Assembly (NCBI GenBank): GCA_014529385.2
Contig: CM043971.1
Span: forward strand, 54,287,209 to 54,351,208
DNA: 64,000 bases
Direction of reading: 5' to 3'
From: Adiantum capillus-veneris
Lineage: Eukaryota > Streptophyta > Polypodiopsida > Polypodiales > Pteridaceae
The translations under genes were made by a program, and so were the position numbers. Shown piece after piece: positions 33,500 through 45,082 of this stretch (within the stretch, counting starts at the first letter, position 1; the number at the start of each line of letters is the position of its first letter). Under the pieces are notes generated by a model. The model saw only the letters and a list, made by a program, of their open reading frames with translations. It had not been told where the DNA came from and did no database searches.

Positions 33500-34452
33500 G
33501 TTCGCGGAGCTTCACCGTTGGCTCGTAGGCTAGACCACCATTGCCTGGCGGACTTTTGAAAGTGCATAGCTACATGGCGTAGCTTAGAGGACTCCGTGAA
33601 GCCCTCATCTCCAAACGTCGCATTGAACTGTTGGATAAAGGCCAAGACTTTGTCCGTAGCACCAAAGGTACCATCATAGGTAAGGAAAGAGATGCTCTTC
33701 CCTCCCTCTTTGAATTTATTCAACTTCGACGACCTCTTCCATGCGGCATAGGATTTTCTATGGCCTCTTCTTTTTGATGGTTCAAAGGTTGCACCATCAC
33801 TTTCTTCAGAAGGTGAAGAATTTGAAGAAGAGGGTGACCTCTTTCTTGCCTTTTTCTTGTCTTGATCTTCGTTGTCTTCACCATCACTTTCATAAGAGGA
33901 AGAGAATGAAGAAGATGGAGAAGAGGGTGTCCTCTTTCTCACCTTTTTCTTCTCTTGCTTTTTATCATCCCTCTTTGAATTATGGCGTGGAGAAGAGTGT
34001 GATGGTCTTCTCCGCTTTGGTGGTGATGGAGAGTGTTTAGCCCGCCGTCTTTGTGGAGCCATCTCTGCCGAGGTGGCGGGAGACTCACTTCTTTCTCGTT
34101 CCTTCGGTGGAGGCTCTTGAGTTCTCCTTTGGGAAGGAGATGCACCATCAAAAAGTAAATTCTTGAGCCCTTCGTATGGATTCTCTTCTTCTTCCTGAAT
34201 CAGAGAGAGACCTCTTTTGGTAGTCTCACAAGGAGGCTTCCTAGGTGTTCTCTCGTCATGGTGATGAGCTTGGAGAATCCCGTGAGTACGGAGCTGCCGT
34301 TGCACTTCACTTTGGAGAGATGGATTGCCCATGGCTTGTTGAAGCCTAGAAACAAGATAGTTAACAAGCATTGAAGCTTCATTAGTAGCTTGCTCATGAG
34401 CAAAATCAAAGTTATCAACATTAATTTCACTCTCTTTACTATTGTCAGCCAT
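33415..34452 (-). pseudogene. E2 gag
   Basis: The start MADNSKESEINVDNFDF (34452) matches E1. Charged low-complexity and capsid-like parts follow as in E1, including ARQWWSSLRANGE, which is intact where E1 has two stops. A one-base deletion near 33445 (compare GCCAAAGACAAAG in E1) shifts the frame, so gag runs on briefly out of frame to 33415 while the true continuation is the overlapping 33499-31733 stretch. Confidence 0.9.
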
Positions 34453-34856
34453 TCTAACAACTTTTAGGTGTAAAATTTTTAGGTGTACTTTGGCACTTCA
34501 AGCCCTAGTTGCTACTCCTCTTTACCCCTTTAGAAAAAGCACTCAAGCTACTGTACCCGCGACTCGAATACCATTAATTGCAAGGAATAGAAGAAAGGGT
34601 CATTCAAAACCAAAACAGCATCGGCTCCTGTCAAGCTTCTAATAGCTAAATAGTGGTTAAGCCGTAGGCAAGCCCCATAGGACTCCACTATTAAGACCAT
34701 AGCTCTCAACAGTGATGCCCCGTTAACTGCACAAAGGCAGGCCCACTGCAAGGCTGAAAAATCCCTATTCTACTTACTCACAGGAAATTAATAATACCAA
34801 CCATTTATAGCTAGCTTGAGGACCTCCCTTCTTGAGCAAGAAAAGAGAAACCTTGT

Positions 34857-34868
34857 GCTCTGATACCA
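34857..34868 (-). other. Primer binding site, initiator Met tRNA type (E2)
   Basis: The minus strand reads TGGTATCAGAGC one base after the LTR end, identical to E1. Confidence 0.92.
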
Positions 34869-34869
34869 A

Positions 34870-36520
34870 TGTAACATTTAATGGCCTAATAACTTGTGTG
34901 TAGCGGAAATTAGCATGAACATAGTGGGCATTTCATTTGAATAGATTCCTAATGAGAATTACAAGAGTGCTTGGGTGGAGAGAGTAACAAAAAGCATAAC
35001 ACCTAGTTAGATAGCATCAACAATACTTTCAAAAGAGAGAGAAATTAAGCAATTGACAATAGTTGAGGACCGGATTTGCATGGAGCCGGTCCCCCCTCCA
35101 AAAGGCTTTGTATTATGGTTTCTCCCATCAAGAGAGACATTGTACAATACAATTCTTTGTGTTCCTTCAAGACTAGCTAGTTCGATGAAGATGAAAGCTT
35201 CATCTTCATCGCACTAGACTTCAAGACTAGCTAGTGCGATGAAAGCTTCATGCACTAAGAAAAACACTTAGCAAACACAACATCAATTATCCCCGTTCTC
35301 AGACCCAAGACCTCACACACCTTCGAAGATGGTGAGAGCTAGCAGGGTATGAGAGTAGATTGAGAGGAAGAAGGAGTATCTTACGAGAAAGATGTACATC
35401 TCCTCACATAATCACTCATATTATCATAGCTTAGCTTAGGAATTAGCAGGTAGAGGAGATGAGCATGCATTGAAGCTTGGCTCTTGGTTGGATTTGCATC
35501 CACATGCCAAGAGTGCGTCGATGTAGGCTTCTATCTCACAAGCTTGTAGTAGATGATGAGCTCTCCATTAAAGGTTGGGAAGAGATAGTCTTCTTTGCTT
35601 CACACATAGACTGTGTGTGAGTGTGTGTGTGATAATCCTTGCAAAAATCAGCCCCCTCTCTCTCTTGGGCGAGCCCTCTTGCTATTTGCTCTTGCAGGCT
35701 CCCCATTGGACCTCCCCAGGGCTAGCCTATCACAATTAAGCATCATAAGTGATAGCCTTCTGACATGTGTCCCCCTTTCCCCTTTTGTGAGAGCTTAATC
35801 AATTAAACTTAATTGATTTAAATGAATTAAATCCCCATTGGACCTTTCCCCATTCTGACCAATAGGAATTAAGTAGCCCATTGGGCTGTTCAATTCCTAT
35901 TGGACCCCTTCACGGGCTATCTAATAATCATCCAGGAGACTTAATTTTCATTGGTTCTTTTTATTAAGTGTTTTAAAATTAATTAGGCTAAATTTACTCT
36001 AGCCTATTTCTCATTGGTCCACTTCAAGGGTCATCCACTAGCAATTGGGCACACCTTGTGGGCATCTGGGCTAGGGAGCTGACATGTGTCCCTAATTCCC
36101 TTTGTGTAAAGGGTCCCTGTGTGTGTGTGTGTGTGTGTGTGACTTTCTCTCTCATCCCCTACTTGCTAGGCTCGCCCTCTCCTATGTAGGGATATGCAAG
36201 ACTTTTTTGGTCACACACAAAGCATCCAATTTCCCCTAGGGTTGACCTTTAGACACAACATTTGAATTTTGGAACCTTTGCATTTTGGAAGTCTTAATGG
36301 GCTCAACCTTAGGGTCTTTTTAGCCCATTGTTGCACATGGATATTTTGCAGATTGACCCCCCTTTGGATCCCTATTTTCCCTCCTTTGGATCCCTACTGT
36401 GGCCGGTCTGCTAGCTTAACCAATATTCTAGCTTTTTCTCCCCTGGCACTTCCCCACATTAAATGATCAGTTTAATATGAGAAAATCATTTAGGAGAATT
36501 AGATATTGATTATTGTGACA
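34870..36520 (-). repeat. E2 5' LTR
   Basis: The reverse complement begins TGTCACAATAATC and ends AAATGTTACA, matching the E1 LTRs. It carries a (CA)n tract (TG on plus, 36118-36141) and its own extra duplication around 35165-35260. Immediately right of it (36521) LINE A sequence resumes. Confidence 0.92.
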
Positions 36521-37809
36521 TTAGCTATAATTTTGTAGGCTACCGACATCATCGTTATAGGCGCCACTGTTGTAGTTTAGAGCAGCAAATCTGTTTTGGG
36601 ATGGGCTTGATAAGCCCTCTCTTCACACTTGTCTCCAACGACCCTTCGACCATGGCTTTATTGGCCAAACTTGTGATTGGGGCCTTGAGATCTTCCCAAA
36701 ATTCTCTATAGAATTCCACCGTCATCCCATCCCCCGGGGCAGTCACTTATCAAAAGACCCCTATATCACGTGCGTTCAAGAGGTAATTAATAATACCCCA
36801 ATATACATACTATACTTACACTGTGAGCCTATTTGAAAAAACCCCACCCCCCTTTGTATGTATACATTTTTATACAATTTGGTCTTTTAATAATCCTCCG
36901 TGGTTAACTCACATGATATCATACACATTCTAAAAAGTGACCGCCTCGGGTCCCATCCTAACCAGGGGACTTTTCCTTGCCAAGGGCTTGCAATTCTAGT
37001 GAACATTCGTCTTCGGAAAATGCCCATTCCAAGTTATTAGCTTTTGAGTGGAGAATTTCCTTTTTAACACTGTGTAGTAAGGTCCCTCTGGCTTCGTCCA
37101 CTTCTTGGGACTGGGTCTCAAAACGTCCAATAATTTGATTGAGATAGCTCAGCATCATACCAGCCATTTCATCCTGGTTATGAACTGCTGTCCCTTTCTC
37201 ATCATCGAGTGAGCGGACGTGGCCCCGGCTCTTCTTGATTTTTAGAGCCCTAAAAAAATTAGCTTGATTGGAGGCTTCCGGTTGCAGATAAATCTCCCTA
37301 GAGAGAAGTCTAGCCTTTTTTATATCTTCTACTTGCTCATTAGCGAGCTTCAATTTCGCTTCAAGCCATCGTTTGTATTCGCCTTCAGTAGCATGCCCGT
37401 TGGCTTTTATAGCGGTAAGCAATTGTACCTCCGCTAAAAGATGCAACAGGTGATCCTCCCTAGCTTTGTTGACTCGGGGGCTCGAGGTTTTGATTGCTTT
37501 CTGGATGCTCCGAGCAAAGAGGTCCCACGCATTGTGTTTGTTGAGGTCGAAATCTTTTTTTAGCTTACCCAGTGCTTTCTTGGCTAGATTCCTGAAAAGA
37601 GGGTCTTTGAAAAGGTGTGCCCCTGCTACCAACATTTTTTTTTAACCTCTTGGGGCCTTCTCCTCCTCTTTATTCTTCTTAAATTGTATGTGCAGAGGAA
37701 TGTGATCTGAGAGGATTGTGGTTGGAACTACCTTCATTTCCATCAGCGTCGGTATCCAGTCAGCTTGGTGCGGGCAATAGCATATGTCCAGTCTAGAAGC
37801 AGTGCGGCC
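36521..37809 (-). pseudogene. LINE A ORF2, endonuclease end to RT start
   Basis: On the minus strand, RLDICYCPHQADWIPTLME and TILSDHIPLHIQF (37809-37660) are the end of an AP-type endonuclease. They are followed by a long linker (DLFARSIQKAIKTSSP, NFFRALKIKKSRGHVRSL, WAFSEDECSLELQALGKEK; 37635-36958) and, after the MITE, the RT start (APGDGMTVEFYREFWEDL, RGLIKPIPKQICCSKLQQW; 36746-36555). L1-type ORF2 nicks the target and primes reverse transcription there. The 5' end is truncated at 37809, where the target duplication begins. The reading frame starting at 37854 is a chimera with flanking DNA. Confidence 0.88.
36733..36950. mobile_element. 218-bp MITE with 8-bp target duplication
   Basis: It interrupts LINE A between positions that are adjacent in LINE B. 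The ends are CCCGGGGCAGTCACTT and, inverted, CCCGAGGCGGTCACTT (14 of 16 match). The 8-mer TCCCATCC flanks both sides (36725-36732 and 36951-36958). Eight bases suggest a hAT-like mobiliser; no coding capacity. Confidence 0.85.
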
Positions 37810-37827
37810 GTTATGTGAAGAAGTTCT
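37810..37827. repeat. LINE A target-site duplication, right copy
   Basis: Identical to 20528-20545, at the truncated 5' end of LINE A. Confidence 0.9.
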
Positions 37828-38022
37828 AATTGAGTGCTTAAAATTACATGCCATTTTTGTTATGCTTTAATATAAAATTGTGTTGTCCAATTTGAGCACA
37901 TAATCACAAATTGTTGCAAAGGGCCCTCTTAAACAATAAGGTGAAAAGTACATATTGACGTTTGAAAACAAAACAAAATAAAAAGGAAGTTTTTTTTAAT
38001 AAAAAATATAGGGATCCATTAA
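37828..38022. other. Pre-insertion flank between LINE A and LINE B
   Basis: About 195 bp of AT-rich sequence continuous with 20527 before LINE A inserted. No gene or repeat is recognised. Confidence 0.6.
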
Positions 38023-41000
38023 TTTTTTTTTCTTCAAAACTCACAATTGTGAGTGACTATATTATAATGTCATAAGGAAATATACAAGTCGGCCTCAAGC
38101 TCAGGCCGAGCCTTGAGGGTCAGAGGATTACATCCGAGATTAGTTACAAGTACCTTGTAGCATTCTATTGCAAACAGTCCAATCCTTTTTGAAGCAGGGC
38201 TCGATCAGATGGCGAGGGACGTTCTAAGCCAATCATTTGGAGTTATGTCTTTTAGCTACTACATATATACTCCTTGCTTTCTTGTACTATGTTTGAGAAG
38301 CTAGCCACAAAGAGGTTGCTATCAAAGACTCGACAGTTTCTAGCCTTCGAGATGTTACTGAAAAAACAGAATCTAACAATTTGAGTACACATTAAAAGTG
38401 TAAAACTTTGAAATTATTTGCCACCAAGGCACAAATCCTTCTTGAACAACCCTATCTTCCACGTTCTTTGAATCCATTTACATATCTTTCTTGCAAGGCC
38501 TCTAATAGACAGGCATTCCATGAGAAGATGGCCAAGGTCTTTGTGAGCCAATTGGGCCCAATCGCACGTGCTTGAATCTTGACGCATGTCGGCAAGGCCC
38601 CCCAAATCACCTTCCACAAAATTATTTTCATAAACTAAGACCATTGTGGATTCCAAATGTTCTTTGTTACCTTCACCCATCGAGCCTCTGGCCATTGTTT
38701 CTTCCACTGCTTGTTTAGAGGGGTGAACCAATCAGCCTATTGAATTAACACTTAGTAGATGCCCTTGGTATGGGGTTTAGAAAATTGTCTACTCATGGGA
38801 CATTTCCAGGCTTTCCACTCAAAAGTAGCTTCACATATTGACATCAAAATATTGTCCAGGCCTTCTACAATCTTGTTGAAAAAAAACTTCTCTGTGCCAT
38901 TGAGTGGAAACTGGGTAGCCACCTAGTCAAAGGATTTCCAGATCTTGCTATTTCTATCCCAAAAGTGGCTCAGCCATTGAAGACCTTTATTGTTTATCCT
39001 TCTTCCAATTTCTCTCTAGTAAGGGTTCATGATAACCCCAACAACTTTAAATATCCATAGGGACTAGTGCAAGATGGAGTTCTGGAAGTATCTAGATAAC
39101 TCTACCCATTCCATTGCCCCTATTGCTCTATTGTACTTTCACACCAGCTCTCTCATGATGCCACTTAGTCTTAGGCTATCCCACCCTAGCGCTAAAACTT
39201 TGTCATGCTCATCAATCCCTTTCCACTAACCACCTTTAGAGAAAAAAATTTCCTTGTCACCATGTCCTTGGTAATGATAGCCCAATAATGGTCTTGATTA
39301 GCAATTGAGACCACAAACTTGGCACACAGGGCTTCAACAAGAATAAGAGGGTTGAGAATTTCGAGGCCATCTTGGACCAATGGTCGAGCAATACCTTCAC
39401 CATTATTCCCATTGCCAGGGTGACAAGGTTTTAGTGTTTTTCCTCCATAAGAATCTTTTAACTAGTTTCAAAAACACCTTCCAATTACATTTGGCTATTT
39501 TGAGGAGCAGGCTGGTAAAGGCAGTATAAGGAAGCATAAATGAATTGATTACTTTGACTTGACTTTGGAAGGAAAGCAACACATACTCAAACCTTCTCAT
39601 TTTCCTATGAATCTTCTCTAGGACCCAATGGAACCTTTGCTTTTGAGTAACATCCACCCCTAAGGGGGCCCCAAGATGCCTAAAATCCTACCTTTAGACA
39701 CAATCTCCCCATACTAGAGCGATGGGTCAAAAGAGTCATTTTTTGTCAGGGAGATCAGCCTAGACTTCTCATTACTACACTTTGATCCAGAAGCCACAAA
39801 AAATGTTTGCACAATCTCAAGGGCCTTCTTGAGTACCTGAGGGCAAGCTTTCAAGAAGAGGAGGGATTCATTCGTAAACATCTTGGCCAAGAGCTAGTTT
39901 TTACCGGGAGAAGTTAACCCTTGTATTTTCCCCCACTAAGCAGTAGCTTCAAGCACCATTATCAGAGGATGTGTCCCAATAGCTAAGAGAAGAGGGGCCA
40001 GGGGGCATCCTTGCTTGATTGATCTTTTGGCTTCAAAGGAACCCACAATTCTATCATTAAATAAGAGATCATATTGGCTGCTTGCACCCAGAGTGTGTAT
40101 AAGCCGACAAAGGTGTGGCCCAAAGCCCAGTGATTTCATGAAATCTTCAATGAAGTACCAAACAATCCTATCATAAGCCATGTCAAAATCTAGCTAAAGA
40201 AGAATGCACTCTTGTTTTGTGAAGGTTGCGTACTCAATGCCAACCATTACTATCAAGATGTTTTCATAAATTGACCTTCCTTTAATAAACCCTGCTGATG
40301 GGGAGAGATTACTCTGTCCAAGAGGGGGGCCATTCTGAGAGCGACTGCCTTGGTGATGATTTTGTATGCCATAGACATCATAGTTATGGGGCACCAGTGC
40401 TTGAGTTGCGAGCAACAAACATGTTTTGGGATAGGCTTGACAGAACCTCTTTTCATATTAGAATCCAAGGACCCTTGACTAAAGCCTGGTTAGCCATACA
40501 CGTGACTGGGATCTTGAGGTCCTCTCATAACTCCCTAAATAATTCAGTAGTCATACCATCCTAGATAGGGGATTCTCCTTGCCAAGAGCTTGCAATGCAA
40601 AAGAGCATTCATCTTCAGAAAAGGCCATCTCAAGACGATTGGCTTCTGGTTGAGAAACTTTTTTGTTGACACTCTCTAGGAAGATCATTCTAGATTCACC
40701 CACCTCTTGAGAGAGAGTCTCTGGTTGGCCAATGATTTGGCTAAGGTGATCAAGCATCATCCTAGCCATAATGTCTTGGTCTTGTGTCTCATTCCCATTT
40801 TCATATGTGAGCAAGTGGACGTGGCAACAACTCTTCTTGATTTTTGAGGCCCTAAAAAAATGTGCTTGATTATTGGTCTCTGGCAGGAGAAAGGTCTCCC
40901 TAGATATCAACCTCGCCCTCCTAACCTCCTCAAGCTATTGCTCAGCAAGGTTGGCCTTTGCTTCCAACCACCTTATGTGTTCTTCTTTGGAGGCTAGCCC

Positions 41001-41172
41001 ATCAACATTTTTGGAAGTCAGACTAACTACCACCTCTTTGATCTGCTTCCAATGCTCTTCTTGAGGCTTCTTCATACGAGGTCCTAAGAATTTGATCACT
41101 TTTTGAATACTTCAAGTAAAGAGGTCCCAAGCTTTAGGGTTTTCCAGATTGACATCTTTATTGAGCAAGTTG
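38023..41172 (-). mobile_element. LINE B, second copy of the LINE A family, 5'-truncated
   Basis: On the minus strand it runs from the endonuclease-RT linker (about 41172) to a poly(A) tail (T-run 38023-38031), sharing the 3' end AAAACTCACAATTGTGAGTG with LINE A. Readable blocks are HFFRASKIKKSCCHVH and MAFSEDECSFALQALGKEN (40910-40560), RGSVKPIPKHVCCSQLKHW with PITMMSMAYKIITKAVALR (40468-40300), RT MAYDRIVWYFIEDFMKSLGF and SIKQGCPLAPLLLAIGTHPL (40181-39950), linker 39657-39192, and zf-RVT DLGHLLMECLSIRGLARKIC (38731-38414). Frames are broken by many stops and shifts, so it looks older than LINE A. No target duplication was found by eye. Confidence 0.88.
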
Positions 41173-41233
41173 TTGTGAGTTGCTTGTGAGGTGAGAGACC
41201 TCTGGAGTGAGTTTCACTTCATTTTGACGAGAT

Positions 41234-42197
41234 AGACATCATACGCATATGATATCTAAAGGAAAATTTTAGGGACCCAAGATATCAGAGCATACTAGGG
41301 TGTATATCACCACAAAACAAGCTTAGAGACCAAGTTTGGGCTAATTCTGAGCACATAGACATCATATGCATATGATGTCTTCGGTCAAGATCTGAAAGTC
41401 CAACTGCACTCTGACTACACAAGAGATTTGGAAATGATGATTTAAGCATGTTTGCAAAATTTCATCTCATTTGGACACATATCTTTGAATTTAAGAAGAT
41501 TCTTACAATTCCAAGAAGGTAAAAGTGAAAAGTGGTGATTTTGTGCATTTTTTACATTCATTTTTTTTGTGAGCACATATTCTTGTTGTATGCATCAAGG
41601 AGCACCTTGGAAAGAACTAGAAGTGAAATCTGAGCCAAAAGACATCATACGCGTATGAAGACTTTTAGGCCAAATCTAGGTCAAATCAGACATCTGAGTA
41701 TCCCATAGTGTCCTAAGGCATAAAAGAAGTCCGTAGCCAAAATTTCATTGCATTTGGAGGACATTTGGGGTAAAAACGTGTCAAAAGATGGAGGACCATA
41801 ACTTGTACAAAAAAGTGTTGAAATTGAATTCTGAAAGTTGTTGAGAGTTGCTAAAGAGTCTTGGGGATAAAAGTCACTTGATTTTTCCACAAAAGAAATC
41901 ATACGCATATGATACCTCAAGTGCCAAATTAGAGGCCAAAACTTACATCTAAGATTAAAAAAGTGTTTGCCATCACAAAATAGGCACAGAGACCAAATTT
42001 CATTCAATTTGGATCACTTTTGGCTAACCTCCCAGGTAAGTTGCAAACAACCAAACAGAAAAAGGAGTGATAGATTTGACTAAAAGTGTCAGAATCACAA
42101 ATTGAGACTTGGAGTGGTTAGAGTACATCAAGGAAGATCTACAATTAAAGTTGGAGCAATTATGAGTCTGGAGACATACTATGTGTATGAAGTCTCC
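41234..42197. repeat. Array of 24-bp palindromes in ~280-bp units
   Basis: AGACATCATA(C/T)GC(G/A)TATGATGTCT-like palindromes, named here by their halves AGACATCATATG / CATATGATGTCT, occur at about 41234, 41357 (perfect), 41640, 41895 and 42170. Between them phrases such as CCAAATTTCATT.ATTTGG recur (about 41329, 41455, 41733, 41995), so the region is a very diverged tandem repeat in which the palindrome is best preserved. It precedes the gag-only element. Confidence 0.7.
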
Positions 42198-42798
42198 AAG
42201 CACAGGTTGAGGCTAGATAGGAACTTTGACCAATCAAAGGACTTCCTTTTGACCCTAGAATCCCAAATATCACTCCAAAACCAAATTTGGACACCTTTAA
42301 GTGGACCAAAGCATGCATCTAGTGTTGACACTCTGAAATTGCTAGAATTGACCTACATGAAGGTTGGATGCAATAGAAGAATGTTTTGGCCATAACTTGA
42401 GCTCCTAATATTGTATTCAAAAACTTTTTTTATCAAAACAAAGTTCCAGAGCAAGATTCATTGTAACCCCTAAACAACAATCAAAGACGCTAGAGGTCAT
42501 TCTTTGTGGGTCAACGTTCAAAAAAACGTCATTTAAGGCCTCAAAATGCATCCGAAAGTTAGGGGTGTGTAAAAGTGACAATTTGACAAAATTGTGAGGA
42601 AACGATTGTGGTGTTGGACATAGTTTTGACTTCTTTCTTACCAAATCACTTGCACACATTGGAATAAGTCTTTTTTCATCAAGCTAGAGTTGTTAAGTCC
42701 AAAAATCATGTCTACTTTAGATTCAACTTTAGCTTATACAAGCTAAGGGATCCTAGCAATAGATGAGCATCCGCCCATAATGGTCTCCAAACTTTCTG

Positions 42799-44668
42799 TT
42801 GATAAAGACCAATTTTGTTGAGAGAGTTCGGATGAAAGATCATGAGATTGAAGGATCGTATAGATACATTGATGGCAATGAGGTCAACCTCTACAGGTGC
42901 ACAGAGCCATACCTAGGAGAGCTGGCAGATTACAAGCTCTTATATGTCTATACATACAGAGTCAAATGTCAATGGAAATCTATAGTTGTCGACAAGTATG
43001 GACGAGAATATAGAGCTGTAGAAAGCATAATTCCATAGACTGCATTAGAAATAGGTGGATATTTGGTCAATAAAGGACCACATATATCTACACCAAACAC
43101 GAGAAGTCCTATGATAATTCCAAAAAGGAAGCCACCTGGATTCCCTCATAGAGCGATAACAAGAGATGAAATGATCACAGAGATGAAAAAAATGCCCCCT
43201 CTAATCTCCAACGGAACAATCAATTTCTTTGAGGAAAAACCTAGGAATAGTAGAAGGCCTGAAATGAGAGAAGGATTGGGAGAGGCTATGGTTAGACTTA
43301 TAGACAAATAGGAAATACTCCAAAGATAAAGATCCAAGAGATCACATAGCAGCTTTCAAAAGAATAATTAGAACAGAGGAAGGTTTGTATTTTGCAGCAC
43401 AATTTGTGAGATTTGGAATGACTCTAGAAGATGACATGGCTACATGGTTTGACTCAATGGAAAGATGGGATTTTAAGACTCTAGACAAGCTATTTTAAGA
43501 ACTCATTGAAGAATTCCCGTAGAAAGGCATAGCTCACAATACAGTCTCGCAAATTCATAAATTCAAACAAAAAGAGGATGAGTCAGTACATAAAGCATCA
43601 TTACGGCTCAAGAGATATGTCAAGTTCTGTTCAAGAGCTAAACTACCTAGCATGATTTATGATGATCTTTATCTGGGGAATGAGACATATGGGTCTTCAG
43701 AAGGATCTGCATATGATAAGGATCTTGACACTAAAAAAAATTGATCAAAGAAGCTTTTTATCAGGTGGATAAGTATGAGGAATATAAAGAAAAGGATTGT
43801 AAGCTTCATGAGGACAACACATCCTCTCAGCATAGGGAGTCACAGATGACTGAAACCATTGCAAATCCAACGATGCCTATCGATAAAGAAAAGTTTATCG
43901 ACAAAATGTTCAAGAGGTTAAGTCCTCTTGTAAGGGCTGATTAAGAGGAGCCCAAGTGGTGCAAAATTGAGAGGAAATGGATAAACCATAGGAGGGAAGA
44001 GTTCAACTATAGCATGGCCTATGTTAGGGAGAGGTGTGTACAACATGTTCTAGTAGCACCTACTTCACTTAGGTACATTACGAGGAATGCAGCCCATGTT
44101 AGGGAGAGGTGTGTACAAAATGTTCTAGTAGCACCTACTCCACCTAGATACATTACGAGGAATGCAGCCAGGACCAATAGGAATTTCAAGGCCACACCCT
44201 ATCTTAGGACAACAGCCTCCACTGTCAGGTGCTAGAATTCCTCTAGACATGAGATACACACAGATGATGGAAGCATCTAATAAACAAGCACTAGTACCAA
44301 CTAAAATGTATTATAACAACCAAAGCGGGTATTGCCCTTCAAAGTGATAGAAGATGAAAGAAACACATGGAGTGGTGAGACCGGTACAACCTTCACCTCT
44401 TGCCTTTTGACTTGAAGATAGAAGGTATGAGATGGAAAAAAGGACATTCTCGTTTATTGTGAATAACAAATTAGCTAGGTCAGAGCCTGTTTACATCCAT
44501 GAGAAAATGCAAGAAGAAGTTCCTCAACCAGAGACAGATTGTCACAAAAGCTATGACAATCACTTGGTTGAAGAATTTCCTCAAACGGACATCACTCAAG
44601 TAAATGTCTATTGTCTTGATTGTGGAATTATTCAATTGATCCCCGACTGTCCAAAAAACCCAAGCTGA
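42799..44668 (+). pseudogene. TR-GAG1 gag-like region
   Basis: Successive frames read KDHEIEGSYRYIDGNEVNLY and YRVKCQWKSIVVDKYGREY (42830-43030), then RAITRDEMITEMKKMPPLI. After a shift comes a Retrotrans_gag-like stretch (MATWFDSMERWDFKTLDKLF, HKFKQKEDESVHKASLRLKR; about 43430-43620). Further broken frames follow to 44668. At least four stops and several frameshifts are visible. The capsid-like W-F motif and the QxEDESV segment support gag. The N-terminal 80-residue block is not a family I recognise. Confidence 0.65.
44021..44170 (+). repeat. 75-bp tandem duplication in TR-GAG1
   Basis: ATGTTAGGGAGAGGTGTGTA begins both at 44021 and at 44096. The 75-bp unit (25 codons) is repeated once with a few substitutions. 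Confidence 0.9.
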
Positions 44669-45082
44669 GTCATAAAGATCACAACAAATGTCTAAGGTAT
44701 CGTTCAGCTACCCAATAGCTTGGAAAACAAAAACATCGTACCAGTTCAAGTAGTTACAAGAGTGCAATCTCAAAAGGAAGCTGATGAGAATTCAGAGAAA
44801 GAGAAAAAAAAAACGACGCTAGTCCAAAGATAGGTAAACCAAAGACCAATGCACCTAGTAAAAAATACCAAGAGAAAACAAAAAATTTGGAAAGCTAGAA
44901 AGGATAGGATGAAAGCACGTAGGGAACAAGAGAAGAAATACATAGTTGAGGAGATTACCCAAGCTGAAGATAAGATAAAAAAACACAAGTAAAGGGTTTC
45001 ACCTTCTCTTACACAGACGTCGAAACCTCAAGAAGAACCATCAACAGAAGAGAAACCAAGAAGTTCTAGTTCAGGAGGATTA

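Larger units (their letters stand above)
30477..36520 (-). mobile_element. E2: second copy of the E1 family, 3'-truncated, inverted
   Basis: On the minus strand it has a 5' LTR (36520-34870), Met-type PBS, gag and pol up to the integrase core. The integrase breaks off near 30486 and joins directly to the last eight bases of an LTR (ATGTTACA on the minus strand, 30484-30477). A deletion of the rest of pol and the 3' LTR, with short shared AAAT at the junction, explains this. Confidence 0.9.
20546..37809 (-). mobile_element. LINE A, 5'-truncated, split by nested insertions
   Basis: A non-LTR retrotransposon on the minus strand. It runs from endonuclease remnants at 37809 to a poly(A) tail (T-run 20545-20560) and is flanked by an 18-bp direct duplication. 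Inside it lie a 218-bp MITE (36733-36950), gypsy copy E1 (21594-30410), a small inverted LINE shard and gypsy copy E2 (30477-36520). About 1.3 kb of its RT region, judged against LINE B, is missing. The truncation in the endonuclease domain is the usual outcome of incomplete target-primed reverse transcription. Confidence 0.88.

Noticed and set aside
38022-41180. Target duplication for LINE B
   Set aside because: Bases beside the T-run (GATCCATTAA) do not recur near the 5' end at about 41172, so none is claimed.
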